Notes under the pieces: model-generated | The model's input: only the letters and a program-made list of their open reading frames with translations | The model's database searches: none | Told to the model about the DNA's origin: nothing | Part shown: piece by piece, positions 11,042-22,203 of the stretch | Layout of the letters: each line of letters begins with the position of its first letter | How positions within the stretch are numbered: the stretch's first letter is position 1 | Made by a program: the position numbers and the translations under genes | DNA from: Sanghuangporus weigelae | Taxonomy: Eukaryota > Basidiomycota > Agaricomycetes > Hymenochaetales > Hymenochaetaceae | Length of the DNA: 64,000 bases | Direction of reading: 5' to 3' | Assembly: GCA_033182465.1 (NCBI GenBank) | Contig: CP137318.1 | Location: 4,092,001-4,156,000 of the forward strand

Positions 11042-11393
11042 TATGATGCATCACTGTCTCGTTCTACTTCGATTTCCCATTGACGGCAGCCACCGTTTGT
11101 GGCGCGACTCTTCTGCTTAACAGATTTGATTATGTTGCCTAACTGGAAGTTCTTGCTTTGCCAGGGGGTACCTGACAACAAGAAGTCAATTTCTCTCTCT
11201 CGTTGCACTGCGCAACAAATGACCTTTACTGCAACTGAATGTATCCTTTATGTAATAACCATCAGCGTGAACCATGTTTGGAACCTCCTCGCTGCACCAC
11301 AGACCAATTAGATCAACGCTCAAGTTTTGAGCACGGGTCATCCTCTACGTGGACAATTAAGAAACGGTCACTGCACAACAGCGGTTTCAAATC

Positions 11394-12192
11394 TCACAAA
11401 AACTTGAGCCTCCTCGTCTTTGTCAAAGGCAGCAATCCTGAAAGCGTCCTTAAAAGCGTCGTCGAAGATCCGTCCCCACTTTCTATCAAGAACCCCGGCC
11501 TATACCGGTCATTCAATTTGGTAGATGAACTGATAAAGACATATGAACAAACCCTGATAATCATGTGAGCCAGGGCATTAGCAACCAGTGCTCCCTCCTC
11601 GTCGCCGAAGAAATACACCGGATCTCGAGTTTCTTCCATTGCTTCAACTTTCCCTATGAAAAGGACTTTAGATCGAGAGAAATCAACAAGTACTTCAATA
11701 CCCACAGTTTTCATGCAGATATCTGTAGCCAGCAACAAGCTGGCTGAACAATTCCTGCTTATTACCAAAGCAGGTGAATGCACTATTAGTGCATCTCAAA
11801 AGCTCAGAGTCAAGCGGAGGATCGATCCTGTCAGGTATACTCTGCAGAATCAGGATGTCAGGATGAGTCTCTGTTGGTGTTACAGACAACACTCTGCTCA
11901 CGACAACTTGGACATCCACTTTGCTGCTGCTCAGCTCTTTAGCCAGGTGAGCAATAAGAGAACTATTGACCTGCATCGTCTTCTTCTCGGCATGACCTCC
12001 TCGATGAACGTCGCTCGCTCGATCGAATAGTAGGACTCTCTTCACGCTCTCGATTCCATCGGTCTTAAACTTGGTACCAAAGAATGGGTCGAGACCGTAG
12101 TAGGTACTGCACAAGTCGATTCTGTCCATTGTGATGCACTGCTGTGGGTTGCTCGGGAGTTGGGCTGGCCTATATAGGCGAATGTGAGACAT
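11394..12192 (-). CDS. Hypothetical protein, two exons
   Basis: I do not recognise this protein. On the minus strand, 12192-11766 and 11722-11394 join across a 43-base GT-AG intron to give 251 residues. Without that intron the first frame stops shortly after the junction. The N-terminal half contains CSTYYGLDPFFGTKFKTDG and a lysine-rich stretch. The C-terminal half contains KVLFIGKVEAMEE and a hydrophobic segment near VANALAHMIIRVCSYVFI. No signal peptide or known catalytic motif is visible. The start at 12192 is the second in-frame ATG; one 13 codons upstream (12231) is also possible. The intron is at the short end for this genome, so a decayed gene is an alternative. Confidence 0.45.
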
Positions 12193-12698
12193 GGTTACAG
12201 AGTCACTGAATGACGCATATAGCCTATACATATACGCTATATACGATACACTGCGGAGCCTTATATCTGCCTGAGACAGTGACGTATAGTTTTTGACTCA
12301 TATATATGATGAGCAAGGTAGACCCATTCGGATGTCCTAACCTACGGTTGAGAAAGCGCACCGACACCCGATGTGAACGATTTGTAAATATAACTGTTAG
12401 GTGTTCCAGAACATAGCAAGATATTACCCCTTAATTATAGACCTCTTGGAATCACGATTCTTATAGAAAGTGATCTGCAGCAGTTCTTAGTCAAATACGT
12501 CGGAGACTATCATATTGACTTTTGGAGCGCTTGGGTTCTCGAAACTCACGAAACTTGATGAACTAAATATACGGATGCTGCAAGAAATAGCCCTGACGTT
12601 TTCGAATGTTTCAGTTCCGGAGAACCCCCGGATAAGTAACTGCTCGAGAGAATACACTGATTATTTATTCTATACATTCTTGGTTTATCCATAACTAT
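12193..12698. other. Intergenic, no gene seen
   Basis: AT-rich spacer between the start of the hypothetical gene at 11394-12192 and the 3' end of the E2 gene. It contains a few TATAC-rich short repeats near 12220-12250. No coding feature could be supported. Confidence 0.4.
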
Positions 12699-14427
12699 TT
12701 ATACACAAAGCGCAATCAGCCTTTCTGGGTGTTCAACGTATCCGCGCCAGCATTCTACAAATGCAGCGAGCTCTGCGCCTTCTACAACACGATGGTCGGC
12801 ACTCCAGCTTGCGCCAACCTTGAGCCGCCTTTCACCTTCTCTCTCTTCATCTCGAACCCATTTTGCACGACCGATAGCTACGATTGCGACGCCACCACCG
12901 GGCACGAGTACGGGACTTGCGAACTCGCCATTCCCAATTGCGCCCACATTAGACACGGTGATCGTCCCACCTGTACGTGGCATTTCTTGGGGACCGAGTC
13001 CGCAGGGTGTACGCCTCCCTAGCGCGGATAGATGTGAAAGCCGAGATGCAATGCTGTAGACTGAATGTGAAGAGACACGTTGGATAGTCGGGGTATAGAG
13101 CCCACTCGGTGTAGACAATGCAATGCTAATGTCTGTATGAGGACGGATCGTCAGTGTCGGCTTCGCTGAACCAGAATCCGTTTCCGCAGAATTAGATCCG
13201 AGTGTGATAGACGAGCGGAAGAGAGGCCATTCGGTCATGGCGAGTGAAAGTGTCTTCAGAAGGAACGGAAGGTATGTTAGGCGCGAGTATTTCCCGGTCG
13301 GTGGCACATCTGGGGGCACAGAGGCAGGATGGATTGCAGAGGGGTTCACCGCCATAGGTCTTTCTGGAGGCAGATCTAGGAGGTAATGCGGGGGTATATG
13401 TGCGTTGAGGATAGGTATTAATGAGTGCAGTGCTGTCAGGTCTAAGTAGGTGGAGTAACTATTTTCCCAAATCAGTGAGCGCAGAAGGGCCAACAAAGAT
13501 ATTTGCGTACCCGAAATGAGGAATTTCAAGACTCTGGAGAATATTGTGAACACAAGAGAAAAGTATAACAACTAAATGTACTCACCTTAACCGTGGCTTT
13601 CCACATTGCATATCTGGTTCGGCCTAATTCTACAATGACTTCGCCGTCAGCCGGAGATTGGGTAGCTGGAGCGCTTTGGGAAGAAACGCTGGATAAAAAC
13701 TGTTCTATGTCTCTCTTTTCGATTCGACCGCCCTTCCCAGAACCTGGAGCAAGTAAAGACAAGTCGACACCTCGTTCCTTCGCAAAGTGTCGAACCGAAG
13801 GGAGAGCAAGAACGGAGCCAGGATCGGACTTGTGTCGACTAGTCAGATTCTGAGAACGAGGATCAAGCGGGTGTAATGAGCGCTCGGTCTGAGCGGAAGA
13901 GCTGACACGTTTTTTGACATAGCTAGTGTCTTGAAAGGGGGAATCGGTACGGCTCTCTTCTTGTGAGTCTATACCAGTTTTGTCACTGTTGGTATCCTCG
14001 GTCTCTTCCGGCCTCTCGTCAACTACCTCGATCATGCATAGGTTCTCTCCGACCTTTGCTACTTCGCCCTCCTTGACGAGAAGCTCTTTCACAATGCCTT
14101 CATAAGGACTTGTTATTTCGACGCTTGCTTTGTCACTTTGTACCTCGCATAACGGGTCAAACATTTGGACTTCGCTAGAAGGCTTCACATTCCTGGCTCA
14201 CAATAACGGAGCTTCAGATCAGACATGCCGACTGATAGGTTATGCAGATTTTAGACGTACCATCGGATAACCTCACACTCCGTGATCCCTTCCCCTATGT
14301 CCGCTAGTTTGAACGGCCGCACGACCTTACGTGCCGCCCAAACGGAGGATCGATGGAAATGTCGGGCAAGGGAAGGACGTCGTATGATTATTCGCTGAAG
14401 ATAGTGGCTAGGGAGCTTCAAAACCAT
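12699..14427 (-). CDS. Lipoamide acyltransferase E2, branched-chain 2-oxo acid dehydrogenase type
   Basis: E2 forms the mitochondrial core of a 2-oxo acid dehydrogenase complex and passes acyl groups from lipoyl-lysine to CoA. Four exons join in frame on the minus strand: 14427-14261, 14192-13586, 13533-13511 (only 23 bases) and 13458-12699, giving 518 residues. The N-terminus is a likely mitochondrial presequence (basic, with RRPSLARHFHRSS). Then follow the lipoyl domain (KLADIGEGI; lipoyl-lysine in VQSDKASVEITSP, about Lys77), a variable charged linker, the E1/E3-binding domain (LALPSVRHFAKERGVDLSLL), and the catalytic domain ending in SADHRVVEGAE. The FKLADIGEGITECE and LEIPHFGY motifs favour the branched-chain type over pyruvate or oxoglutarate E2. 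In the active-site motif HxxxDG the aspartate is replaced by glutamate (about Glu492). Confidence 0.92.
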
Positions 14428-16358
14428 CGCTAGACTTCGGGCTTGCACGCCTGTGACGTTCTTCGCTCAGTCTGAAGCCCACAGAGGCTCTCGTCACCGT
14501 TGGAAAGGAAAAGCACACCATGGTCCGTACCGAAGATCATCCAGGTCAAATGGGTGATCGCAAGTCATGTGGTCGTGTAGTGCGTCGATCTGCAGTTACG
14601 TAATATCATCAATCCAAGGATCGAAGTCACCGCACACTTTGCGCGCGCCCTAGATTTCACCGACAGAACTTGACATTCAAATGTCTCATGCCGAGACTAC
14701 GAATTGATCCCTGGAGTCAGCAGCGCATAACTTGCTCTGCTTTGTCCACGAACCAGGAAAGCCATGCGAAATGGGTTCGAAATGCTAGGTCATTGATATG
14801 ATGTAATGACTACTTCGGGCTGAATGCGCAGCGCTCAATATTCTAAGCCGATGCTGCTCTGCGCTTTTTACAGCCTGTGCATTCATTAAACTAAAAAAAC
14901 CACCGAGTTGTGCGGCCAGGTGCAAATCTATCCGTTCTAGCACTACTGCGCGGCACAGGTCGTGCACATGAATAGCTCAACTAACTGCAAGCATCAATGA
15001 GTTAGATTCACACGACCCGAAGCCAAGGAGTAGGTGCCATGCAGATCCTGGTAGGTTTCCAACAAGCATATGGAGACTGCAAGAGAACAGATCCTCTAGA
15101 TTTTTTTGGATGACTGATGGTTTGAATCAGACCAGTGTCTGGTGCGCATCCCTATACATATTGGCTGATAAACGGAAGCCAAAGAAATTATTTGATCCTA
15201 GACGACTTTTCTAATAGGGTATATATACCTGTGAATGAGCTCCACAGAACTATTGTAGAATTCAGGATTTCTTAAAGCATTCTTTTCATGCTTTATTATC
15301 TGTCCGAATGTAACGATGAGAGTAAGGTGTTACACTGCAATTGCCGCAAAGTGATGTAAGAGACAACGTAGACCATGAAAATAATGGACTGCTTTCAGGT
15401 GAAACTATCAGACTACTATCAGGAATATTACAAGCCGTTCGTTGCGCATAGACGTGGAGACATACATAGGCCAATATTAATATTGGCAGGTTTGCATTCC
15501 TCATTCCTAAAGCTGGGCCGGACTACACCTGTCTGAGTTCGAAATTTCAACATCAGCTGTACCACAGTGTTGTCTGTCATTCACGATCTTTCTTCTTCGT
15601 ACCTCCACTTCTGCATGTATGGAAATGATTTCATTCGGGTCCACTGCTTGAGCTATTCTCCGTGTCCAAGGAGTATGCAGGTATGCATAACCGGCATCAT
15701 CAATGCTCCGACGCGGATCTAAGGACTAAAGCACCGTGGGGACGACGGAACTCAGTATAGCTGTACAATATAATTCAAGTCGACTGAAGGCAAGGACCTC
15801 AGAGACAATCACATGTATTGCTGAGGCAACAATCAGCAAACAAACCATACGTCACTACGCTGCTTTCGGTACCAGCGTACGTACATCCGAAACAGCGAGC
15901 GATGCAACGGGATTCTGGTGCGTTGTGCCTGGCACCTGTTCGATCTACTGGCCACCGCTTTATATAAAAAATATATATCTTTTCCCATACTTGCGACTTC
16001 ATCGCCTGACTTATAGCTCGAATGTGGTCATCCGCAGTCTTAGCTTAGCAGAAATATTGTTTGGTGCAGAAGAGGCACCGCCTTGAGCGGCGGACGGACT
16101 TCCAAAATTCTCATCAGGCTGAATTTGGCTCCATATTTGTCTCCGTGTCGGATTGCCTCCGGTGCACAGCTCCAAGTTACTTTCAGTATGTTCCGTGGCC
16201 GTCACCAAATTCTATCCGGGCCGGGTCTTGAACGTGATATAAATCCAGCCTCGCTGTACTCATTGAACACCTCATATCCGCAAAACACACCATCAGCTCG
16301 AGTCCTATCGACTTCTTCCTCTCGCAAACCTCTTGACGCTTCCTACGCTCGTCAAACC
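14428..16358. other. Long intergenic stretch, no gene seen
   Basis: About 1.9 kb between the divergent starts of the E2 gene (minus) and the small gene at 16359 (plus). It should contain both promoters. All frames are short, overlap on both strands and show no family motif. No terminal repeats of a mobile element were noticed. Confidence 0.4.
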
Positions 16359-16813
16359 ATGCTGAATCTATCCTTTCCGCACTCTCGTTCTTCGAGCTCT
16401 CGCGTAAGAAGCATTGTGGTACGTTGATTACGTCGCACAGATTTCTGCTCTTGCTCACATCAGCTTTTCAGTCCTCTTCCACAGCTTCATCGTCATCATG
16501 GAGGCTATCACGGCTTTCTGTATTCCGCCCTTCTCTTGACTCCGATGTGGTACGTCTCACCTATTCGAATCCAATTGTCCCGATCCGATCGTTGACGTCT
16601 CATGCTGTGTATGTCTATCTAGAAGCGGAACAGTTCCGACTCTTATCAATTCACATTATCTTCAACTTCATGCAACTATGTTAGTGCTAATCTATCTATA
16701 TCTTGTCGATCCATTCTCTTATTATTGTACTGGTGTAACATACACAGGCAGAAGACTTAGACGACGAAAACACGTCATGGGGACCTGTATCCCGAAAGAA
16801 GAGACAATCATAG
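16359..16813 (+). CDS. Small acidic-tail protein family, copy 1
   Basis: An unrecognised small protein of 86 residues built from four phase-0 exons: 16359-16418, 16472-16549, 16623-16679 and 16748-16813 (60, 78, 57 and 66 bases). The N-terminus is Ser-rich (MLNLSFPHSRSSSS), exon 2 encodes SSSTASSSSWRLS and ends in DSDV, exon 3 contains SDSY, and the last exon encodes AEDLDDENTSWGPVSRKK plus four more residues. The same exon lengths and the same last-exon pattern recur on the minus strand at 26055-26462, which supports both models and fixes the start at the MLN codon. No signal peptide, membrane segment or CaaX end is seen. A longer in-frame upstream extension exists (to 16188) but is not shared with the other copy. 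Confidence 0.7.
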
Positions 16814-17168
16814 TCTACATACGCTCGAGTCACATTGTCTGATTTATTAGTTTATACATGCGTATGGGTCTTGAATTCCAATGATCAAAATGTTGTATTT
16901 TAGTCGTTGTACGAATAGCCTTGCTACTGAACTATTTCATTCCTCCCCGAACTCACTGATGGTCATCCAGATTTTTGAGAGAAGTCACTCAAGTATGTCA
17001 GAACATGCAGCAGAACATGCAATATTTGTCTACCTACTTCAGTCGCGATCAAGAATTGTCGTACTCTACCACTATCCTACAAACCAGGCATCACAGAGCA
17101 GGGATAATCACTCACGATCAAGAAAGTAAATAGGCGCCTCACCCGGCGCGCCATCATCAAACTCAAAC
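16814..17168. other. Convergent intergenic spacer
   Basis: Spacer between the stop of the small gene (plus strand) and the stop of the MFS transporter (minus strand). It presumably contains the two 3' untranslated regions. No gene was seen. Confidence 0.4.
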
Positions 17169-19634
17169 CTACAAAGAAGTCTTCCCCCGAGGCTCGAACG
17201 GCAAGAGCAGCGCGATCAACCCCGCAACGAGGAACAGAGCGCCCGCGATCCAGATGGGGACGGACGTGGTGAGGTCGGCGTATAGCGCGATGATAGGAGC
17301 CTTCGAGAGAAAATGAATGTATAAGAAGTTTACTAGGACGCTGATAAGAGGGAATGAGATCGTGATTTTGCGTACCATCACGCCGAAGATGCGGTTCGCG
17401 GTTGCGACGAGCCCGTTCCCCGTTCCTCGATCTTTCGTCGGGAACAGCTCGGGCGTCAAGGCGTACAGGACTCCGTACATGATCTAAGCAAGCACACACA
17501 CCGAACAAAACGACCCAAAAAATCAATAAAAATAAAAATAAAAATAAAAAATGGGTGTTTTAATTTCTCGATCATGACGAAGAAGGGTAAATACCACTCA
17601 CGTTACTCGAAAAGCTATACCCGCAGTTCCATCCCAGGAGAGCGTCAGACGTCCGTGCAGTGGTGCTCGCGAAGAGGAACGCTCCCGTCAAGACTAATCA
17701 ATATCAATATGAATCAATATGCTATTACATGAGCAATGCAAACTTCGATGCAATTTCAAGGGTTAGGTAGATCAGACACTGACTGGTTGAGATGGAAAGA
17801 GTTCCTTTCCTTCCTAGATACGGGAGTTCGACTGACCATCCGGCGAGTAAAGCTCCGGGAACGCCGATTACGCTGAGAATCACTTGCTGGAAGATGATCA
17901 GATCTTCATTTCGTAAATACGACTGGGAAGCGTTTGGACTTACGTTTCGATAGGTGATGTACAGAGAACCGTCACCGAAATCTGCACCGCGAGTAGCAAG
18001 GCTAGAGAGTGTAAGAGATTACGTCAAGTTCTGAAATCATGAAGTCGCTCACAAATAGGTCACAAAACTGTTGTATCTGGAGTGAAGCAAGTCAGATCAA
18101 TTCAGGACAATCTCTTTTACAAACTGTGCATGAGCTTACAAGGGAAACGCCAATCCAATAAGCGCTGATAGTCACGTTCAATGTGTTTTCTTCAAGGATG
18201 GTAAAAAGATGGCAGGAAAGGAAGGCGTACCCCACAAAGTGATGAGCAAACTCGTGTTCCACGCAAGCCTCCGCGTCGCGAATAGCGCCTTAACATGCCC
18301 AGCATCGAACTTCGCCAACTTCCTCTTCGCAGCAGCAACGGCCGACGTATCCAGCGTCGTGTCCCCCTTCTCAGAAGCGTTCTCATCATCACGCTCCACA
18401 GCTCGAAGGTGCTCAAGTGTAAGCCTGCTCGGAACCCTGTTAATCTCAGCAACCCTATGCACGACTTTGACGGCGTCGAGATCCCGTCCTCTCCCCATGA
18501 GGAACTTGGGGCTTTCGTAGAGGTGGAACACGAAGAAGCGGATGACCCAGAGGACGAACATCGCGCCTCCCATCGTGAAGAGGAAGTACCGCCACCCTTG
18601 GTTTTCCGAGCGTGGGCATACCTCGGCACCGGTAGGGCAGGAGAAGTTGGCTATGAGCGGCCATGCGACCTTAAAAAAGGTCAGAATGTAGGTATGTACG
18701 ATCCCTTGGACCAGCGCGCATACTTACCAGACTGCCGATTAGTTGACCAAAAGCCCACCATATCGATAGAACAGTCAGGAGGTACTGATGCGTCCCGGGG
18801 ATAAACTCTGGTATAATCATTGTATATATCAGTTAGACACACGTAAGTTAATAATCTACATAATCCTTTCCTACTTACCTAAGAATACAGCTGAATCGAC
18901 AGGAAGGTTACCGCCGACTCCGATACTCCAAAGTGTGGCAAACCAGATTAAGGCGACTTCGTTCGGCGAGCCGCCTGCTGCGACTGCAAAGACCGCGGTG
19001 ATGAGCAAAGTGATGTTGAACGACCACCTGCAAGATCCAATTTCAGCACCATTTCTTTTGAGGGAGGGAAGTAATGTATACGAACCGTCTTCCCCAGACG
19101 TCGCTTCCGAGGCCCCAGAAGAACGCGCCTACGAGCAGTCCGATATTCTGACCGAGCTTGAGGAACGGGCCTTCGAAATTGAACTCGGTGATGACGGGAT
19201 CGAGGATAAGTCCCGTTACGATCTGCAGGTCGTTAGTTAAAGTTGTGATTGTCGGGATCAATATTAATGCGGGGACATACAGGCCAGAGGTTATCTCTGA
19301 AACAAAAATCAAATCAGAATCTCGAAATAATGCGAAGATTGATACGATACTGACGCGAACCATCCGAATCCTGCAACGCAGAACAATTGCCACTAGAGCA
19401 GAGTCATAAAGAAGACTATCAGAATCTCCTGAACACCGGACTTACCTGGTACTTCCCCATTCCAATTTCTTGAATAGCATGGTTCAATATGCGCGCCTTT
19501 GCTTGATAGACAGGATCAATACTGTCGTCAAACAGATCGAGCGTCTCATTTTCTTTCACGCTCGTTATGCTCGATGCAGCGTCCGATCCATTAAATGTGG
19601 AGTCCTTCCCATCGTCATCTCGAGGGTCGGACAT
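17169..19634 (-). CDS. MFS transporter (SP/SV2-like)
   Basis: A multi-exon major facilitator transporter of the plasma membrane or another membrane; the substrate is not evident. The first joins on the minus strand are 19634-19446, 19392-19355, a 16-base micro-exon 19296-19281, and 19222-19086, all in frame. Together they give QLFCVAGFGWFADNLWP followed by IVTGLILDPVITEF. Later exons contain KLGQNIGLLVGAFFWGLGSD and GRRW, VGGNLPVDSAVFL, ESPKFLMGRGRD with a long cytoplasmic loop, and LTPELFPTKDRGTGNG (a PETFP-type motif). The final membrane segment ends in LLLPFEPRGK. The acidic, Ser-rich N-terminal 60 residues are cytoplasmic. The start at 19634 (MSDPRDDD) was chosen over an ATG 25 codons upstream because its sequence is typical of the family. 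Several of the 3' exons were not joined base by base. Confidence 0.8.
17523..17553. repeat. Short A/T microsatellite (AAATA units)
   Basis: Several tandem AAATA units lie in a long intron of the MFS transporter. It is a simple low-complexity repeat with no further signal. Confidence 0.7.
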
Positions 19635-20438
19635 GGTATGGCAGTGGTAAGAGACCAAGTCACATCCAAGCAAGCGAATATCGCCGCGAAGCGCTTCAGC
19701 TCCACACATTCATCCATGAGTATCGAGTATACCATATATTAAATTAAAATTCGTCTTCCCGTTCTGATTGCGCCATATCATGTGATCCATACAGTTCCGA
19801 GGGTTCAATCAATATCATATCATATCGAGGAGAGTCCATTTGGGTAGCTTCATATGCCGTTCATCGAGGGGCATGAGGCTGGTCGGTGGCGCAATTCTTC
19901 GACGTAAAGAGGTTATGGAGAGCCAAGCATTGGCGAGCAGGCACACTCGAGTCTCGGGGACAGGACAGTAAGACGACGCAAGTCGCCGATCATAGATAAC
20001 ACGGAAGCATTTCATGAGCATCCTCAATTGGATTCAATGCGCAGAAGTGAATCTTCTCCACGCGAGCAAACTGACTTGGATCGTCCAAGTGCTTGGGTCT
20101 GGTGCGGCTCAAAGAACTTGAAGAATCCTGTCATCGTCAAAATAACTCGATGTTCCTTGTCGTGGAATCTCCGAATGGATACAGAGGCCGAACGATGCCT
20201 GAATGGATCTTCGGGTTATAATCCCGAGTATATTTCTCGGAAAGGGGAATCTGAGAGACTGTCAGAATTGGTTTGCAATTGCAAGAAAGGAGCTTGCCCA
20301 TGTATACGAACCAAGAATATTTGAATCAACGATAGGAGAGAGCGCTGGGGATGGTACGTGGTAAACTTGCTGGACCCACTGACTGGGACGTGCGACAAGA
20401 CGCGCAGTGACGAGACGCGTTCTTCGTCAATCACCACC
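19635..20438. other. Divergent promoter region
   Basis: Spacer between the divergently oriented MFS transporter (minus) and LIP2 (plus). Small frames are present but none is conserved or recognisable. The two promoters should lie here; no specific element was identified. Confidence 0.4.
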
Positions 20439-21260
20439 ATGAGTCTACCTCCGATTTTCTACCATTTCTTTTCATCACCTCTGCCATACGGGCCGACTCT
20501 AGCTCTTCAGGAATTCATACATGGCGTGCAGCTAGCCAGACGACGCGTCTCTGGAAATCATCGTGATTACTTGTTACTCTTAGAACACCGACCTGTATTC
20601 ACAGCGGGGAGGCGCCAAAGAGAGGAAGAGCTCCGAGATGAGCGGGCGCGGTTACAAGGGATCGGGGCAGACTTTGAGAGCACGCAGCGAGGCGGCCAGC
20701 TAACCTATCACGGACCAGGTCAGCTCGTCGGGTATCCTCTGCTCGACTTGGGACGCACCGCACCAGCGATGCCCATTCGAGACTACATCTGCAAGCTCCA
20801 GCGAACAATCCAAGAACACCTCCGAGAAGGGCACGGAATGATACATGCACCATCTGAGCACACCGGCGTGTTCGTCGACGACGGAGACGGCCGGGGCGCA
20901 AAGACGAAAATAGCGAGCATCGGTGTGCAAGTCCGTCACCGGCTCACGACGCACGGTTTTGCTCTCAACGTGACGACGGAGCCGCTTGCATGGCTCGATA
21001 CGATTGTGGCATGCGGTCTAGCAGATGTCAAGGCTGGCTCGATCGCCGGGAGGAGCAAGAACGTTGCTGAGCACGATGTTACCGTGGCCGCGCAGATACC
21101 TGGCATCGTACAGACGTTCGGGAGGGTCATGGGGAGAGATGCGGTGAAACTGGACCTATCTGACGACGCAGAGATATCCGAGGCCATTGCGAACTTGGAG
21201 GAAACGTCTCGGACGCTTCAACTGGATAATCCCGTTCCTCGGAGGCCTACGTCTCCTTAA
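20439..21260 (+). CDS. LIP2: Octanoyl-[protein] transferase LIP2/LipB
   Basis: This mitochondrial enzyme moves octanoate from acyl carrier protein to the lipoyl domains of E2 and H proteins, the first step of lipoate synthesis. The gene has no intron and gives 273 residues from 20439. The family signature RGGQLTYHGPGQLVGYPLLD is clear (about residues 83-102), followed by HTGVFVDD, TKIASIGV with the conserved lysine, HGFALNV, and the catalytic cysteine in VACGLAD (about residue 192). An upstream in-frame ATG at 20358 would add 27 residues (MVNLLDPLTGTCDKTRSD...), which is not a convincing targeting peptide. I therefore prefer MSLPP at 20439, whose context (caccaccATG) is also better. The E2 acceptor-type protein is encoded 6 kb away. 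Confidence 0.92.
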   Translation: MSLPPIFYHFFSSPLPYGPTLALQEFIHGVQLARRRVSGNHRDYLLLLEHRPVFTAGRRQREEELRDERARLQGIGADFESTQRGGQLTYHGPGQLVGYPLLDLGRTAPAMPIRDYICKLQRTIQEHLREGHGMIHAPSEHTGVFVDDGDGRGAKTKIASIGVQVRHRLTTHGFALNVTTEPLAWLDTIVACGLADVKAGSIAGRSKNVAEHDVTVAAQIPGIVQTFGRVMGRDAVKLDLSDDAEISEAIANLEETSRTLQLDNPVPRRPTSP

Positions 21261-22203
21261 CAATTCACCCTGCGGGCCATCATGACAACGAAATTGCATA
21301 CATCAGGAAGACCTCGCAGCCATACAATGTTTCGTGTGAGTCAACTTTCTGCTTGTGTCTTACTGAACATGAGCTAAAAATGAATTCGATATAGTATCAA
21401 AACTAACATCTCGCTCGTCCTGATGTTCTTTCTGGGCGCAATCATCATGTACAGGAGGTTTTCTGTCCGCTACACACATGCCCTAGCAGCGCTGGAGCGC
21501 TATTACCATGGTGTTCCTTACAAACGTGTGCAAGTCTTGACCGTCCAATTCATATCTCACCTGGCATATGACTCGGCACTACTCAACGTAGCAAAGAAAC
21601 TCTTTCGCGAATCACGGGGAATCATAGTGCCCGACCGTCGAAGTTCATATCCATGCACGGGTCAGCCATCTACACTCTTCTTCGATCCGAAGTATATTTC
21701 TGTGGGGGAGCCTGGCCCCTGATTATGTCCTGAATCTTCCCTTTTTCTTCCACCTCGAAGCTGCTTCGACGGCATGGAACTGTTGCGGCCCACCGTTTCC
21801 GCGCAACTTCTGACTTCCATGCATGCATTCGTGCTTGCTGAAGACTCCCCACTGGCTTCTGTCTTGCGTGCCGAGTCCGGCTATCTGGATTGCGGGTGCG
21901 GGTGCGGGCAAATATAGCTGGTCCTCTTCAGATAATTTGTAAGATGATACTTCTTCTGCGTAATATGCTCTTTGCATGACAAATCGACACATCTCCGCGG
22001 CGCAGGTCCTTACAGTATCGCTGACAAAGTACAGTTGAAAAGCAAATCAATCGATTCTTCTTTCTGAAGTTCATTCTTACAATCCAGGCCCAGGCATGCG
22101 GGGAGCAGAGGAAGTGGTATCTGAAGTACATGCATACAACATTCTGGTGAAAGCAGTCTGGAGGTCGGAAGGAAGGGAGAAAAGAAAGAAACTGGAATGC
22201 ATA
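21261..22203. other. Intergenic, one doubtful frame
   Basis: Spacer between LIP2 and the small gene at 22204. A 99-codon plus-strand frame at 21423-21722 encodes a stretch YKRVQVLTVQFISHLAYDSALL with no known match and no supported splice partners, so it is not called as a gene. The rest shows nothing. Confidence 0.35.

Noticed and set aside
10745-11083. A 112-codon plus-strand frame near the mariner-type element
   Set aside because: Most of it lies in the non-coding miniature element and it runs out through the terminal repeat; no domain was recognised.
16188-16358. In-frame N-terminal extension of the small gene at 16359
   Set aside because: The paralogue at 26055-26462 starts at the equivalent MLN codon, so the extension is probably untranslated.
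17077-17526. A 149-codon minus-strand frame over the MFS transporter 3' end
   Set aside because: It overlaps the transporter's last exons in another frame; the transporter frame carries the conserved PETFP-type motif.
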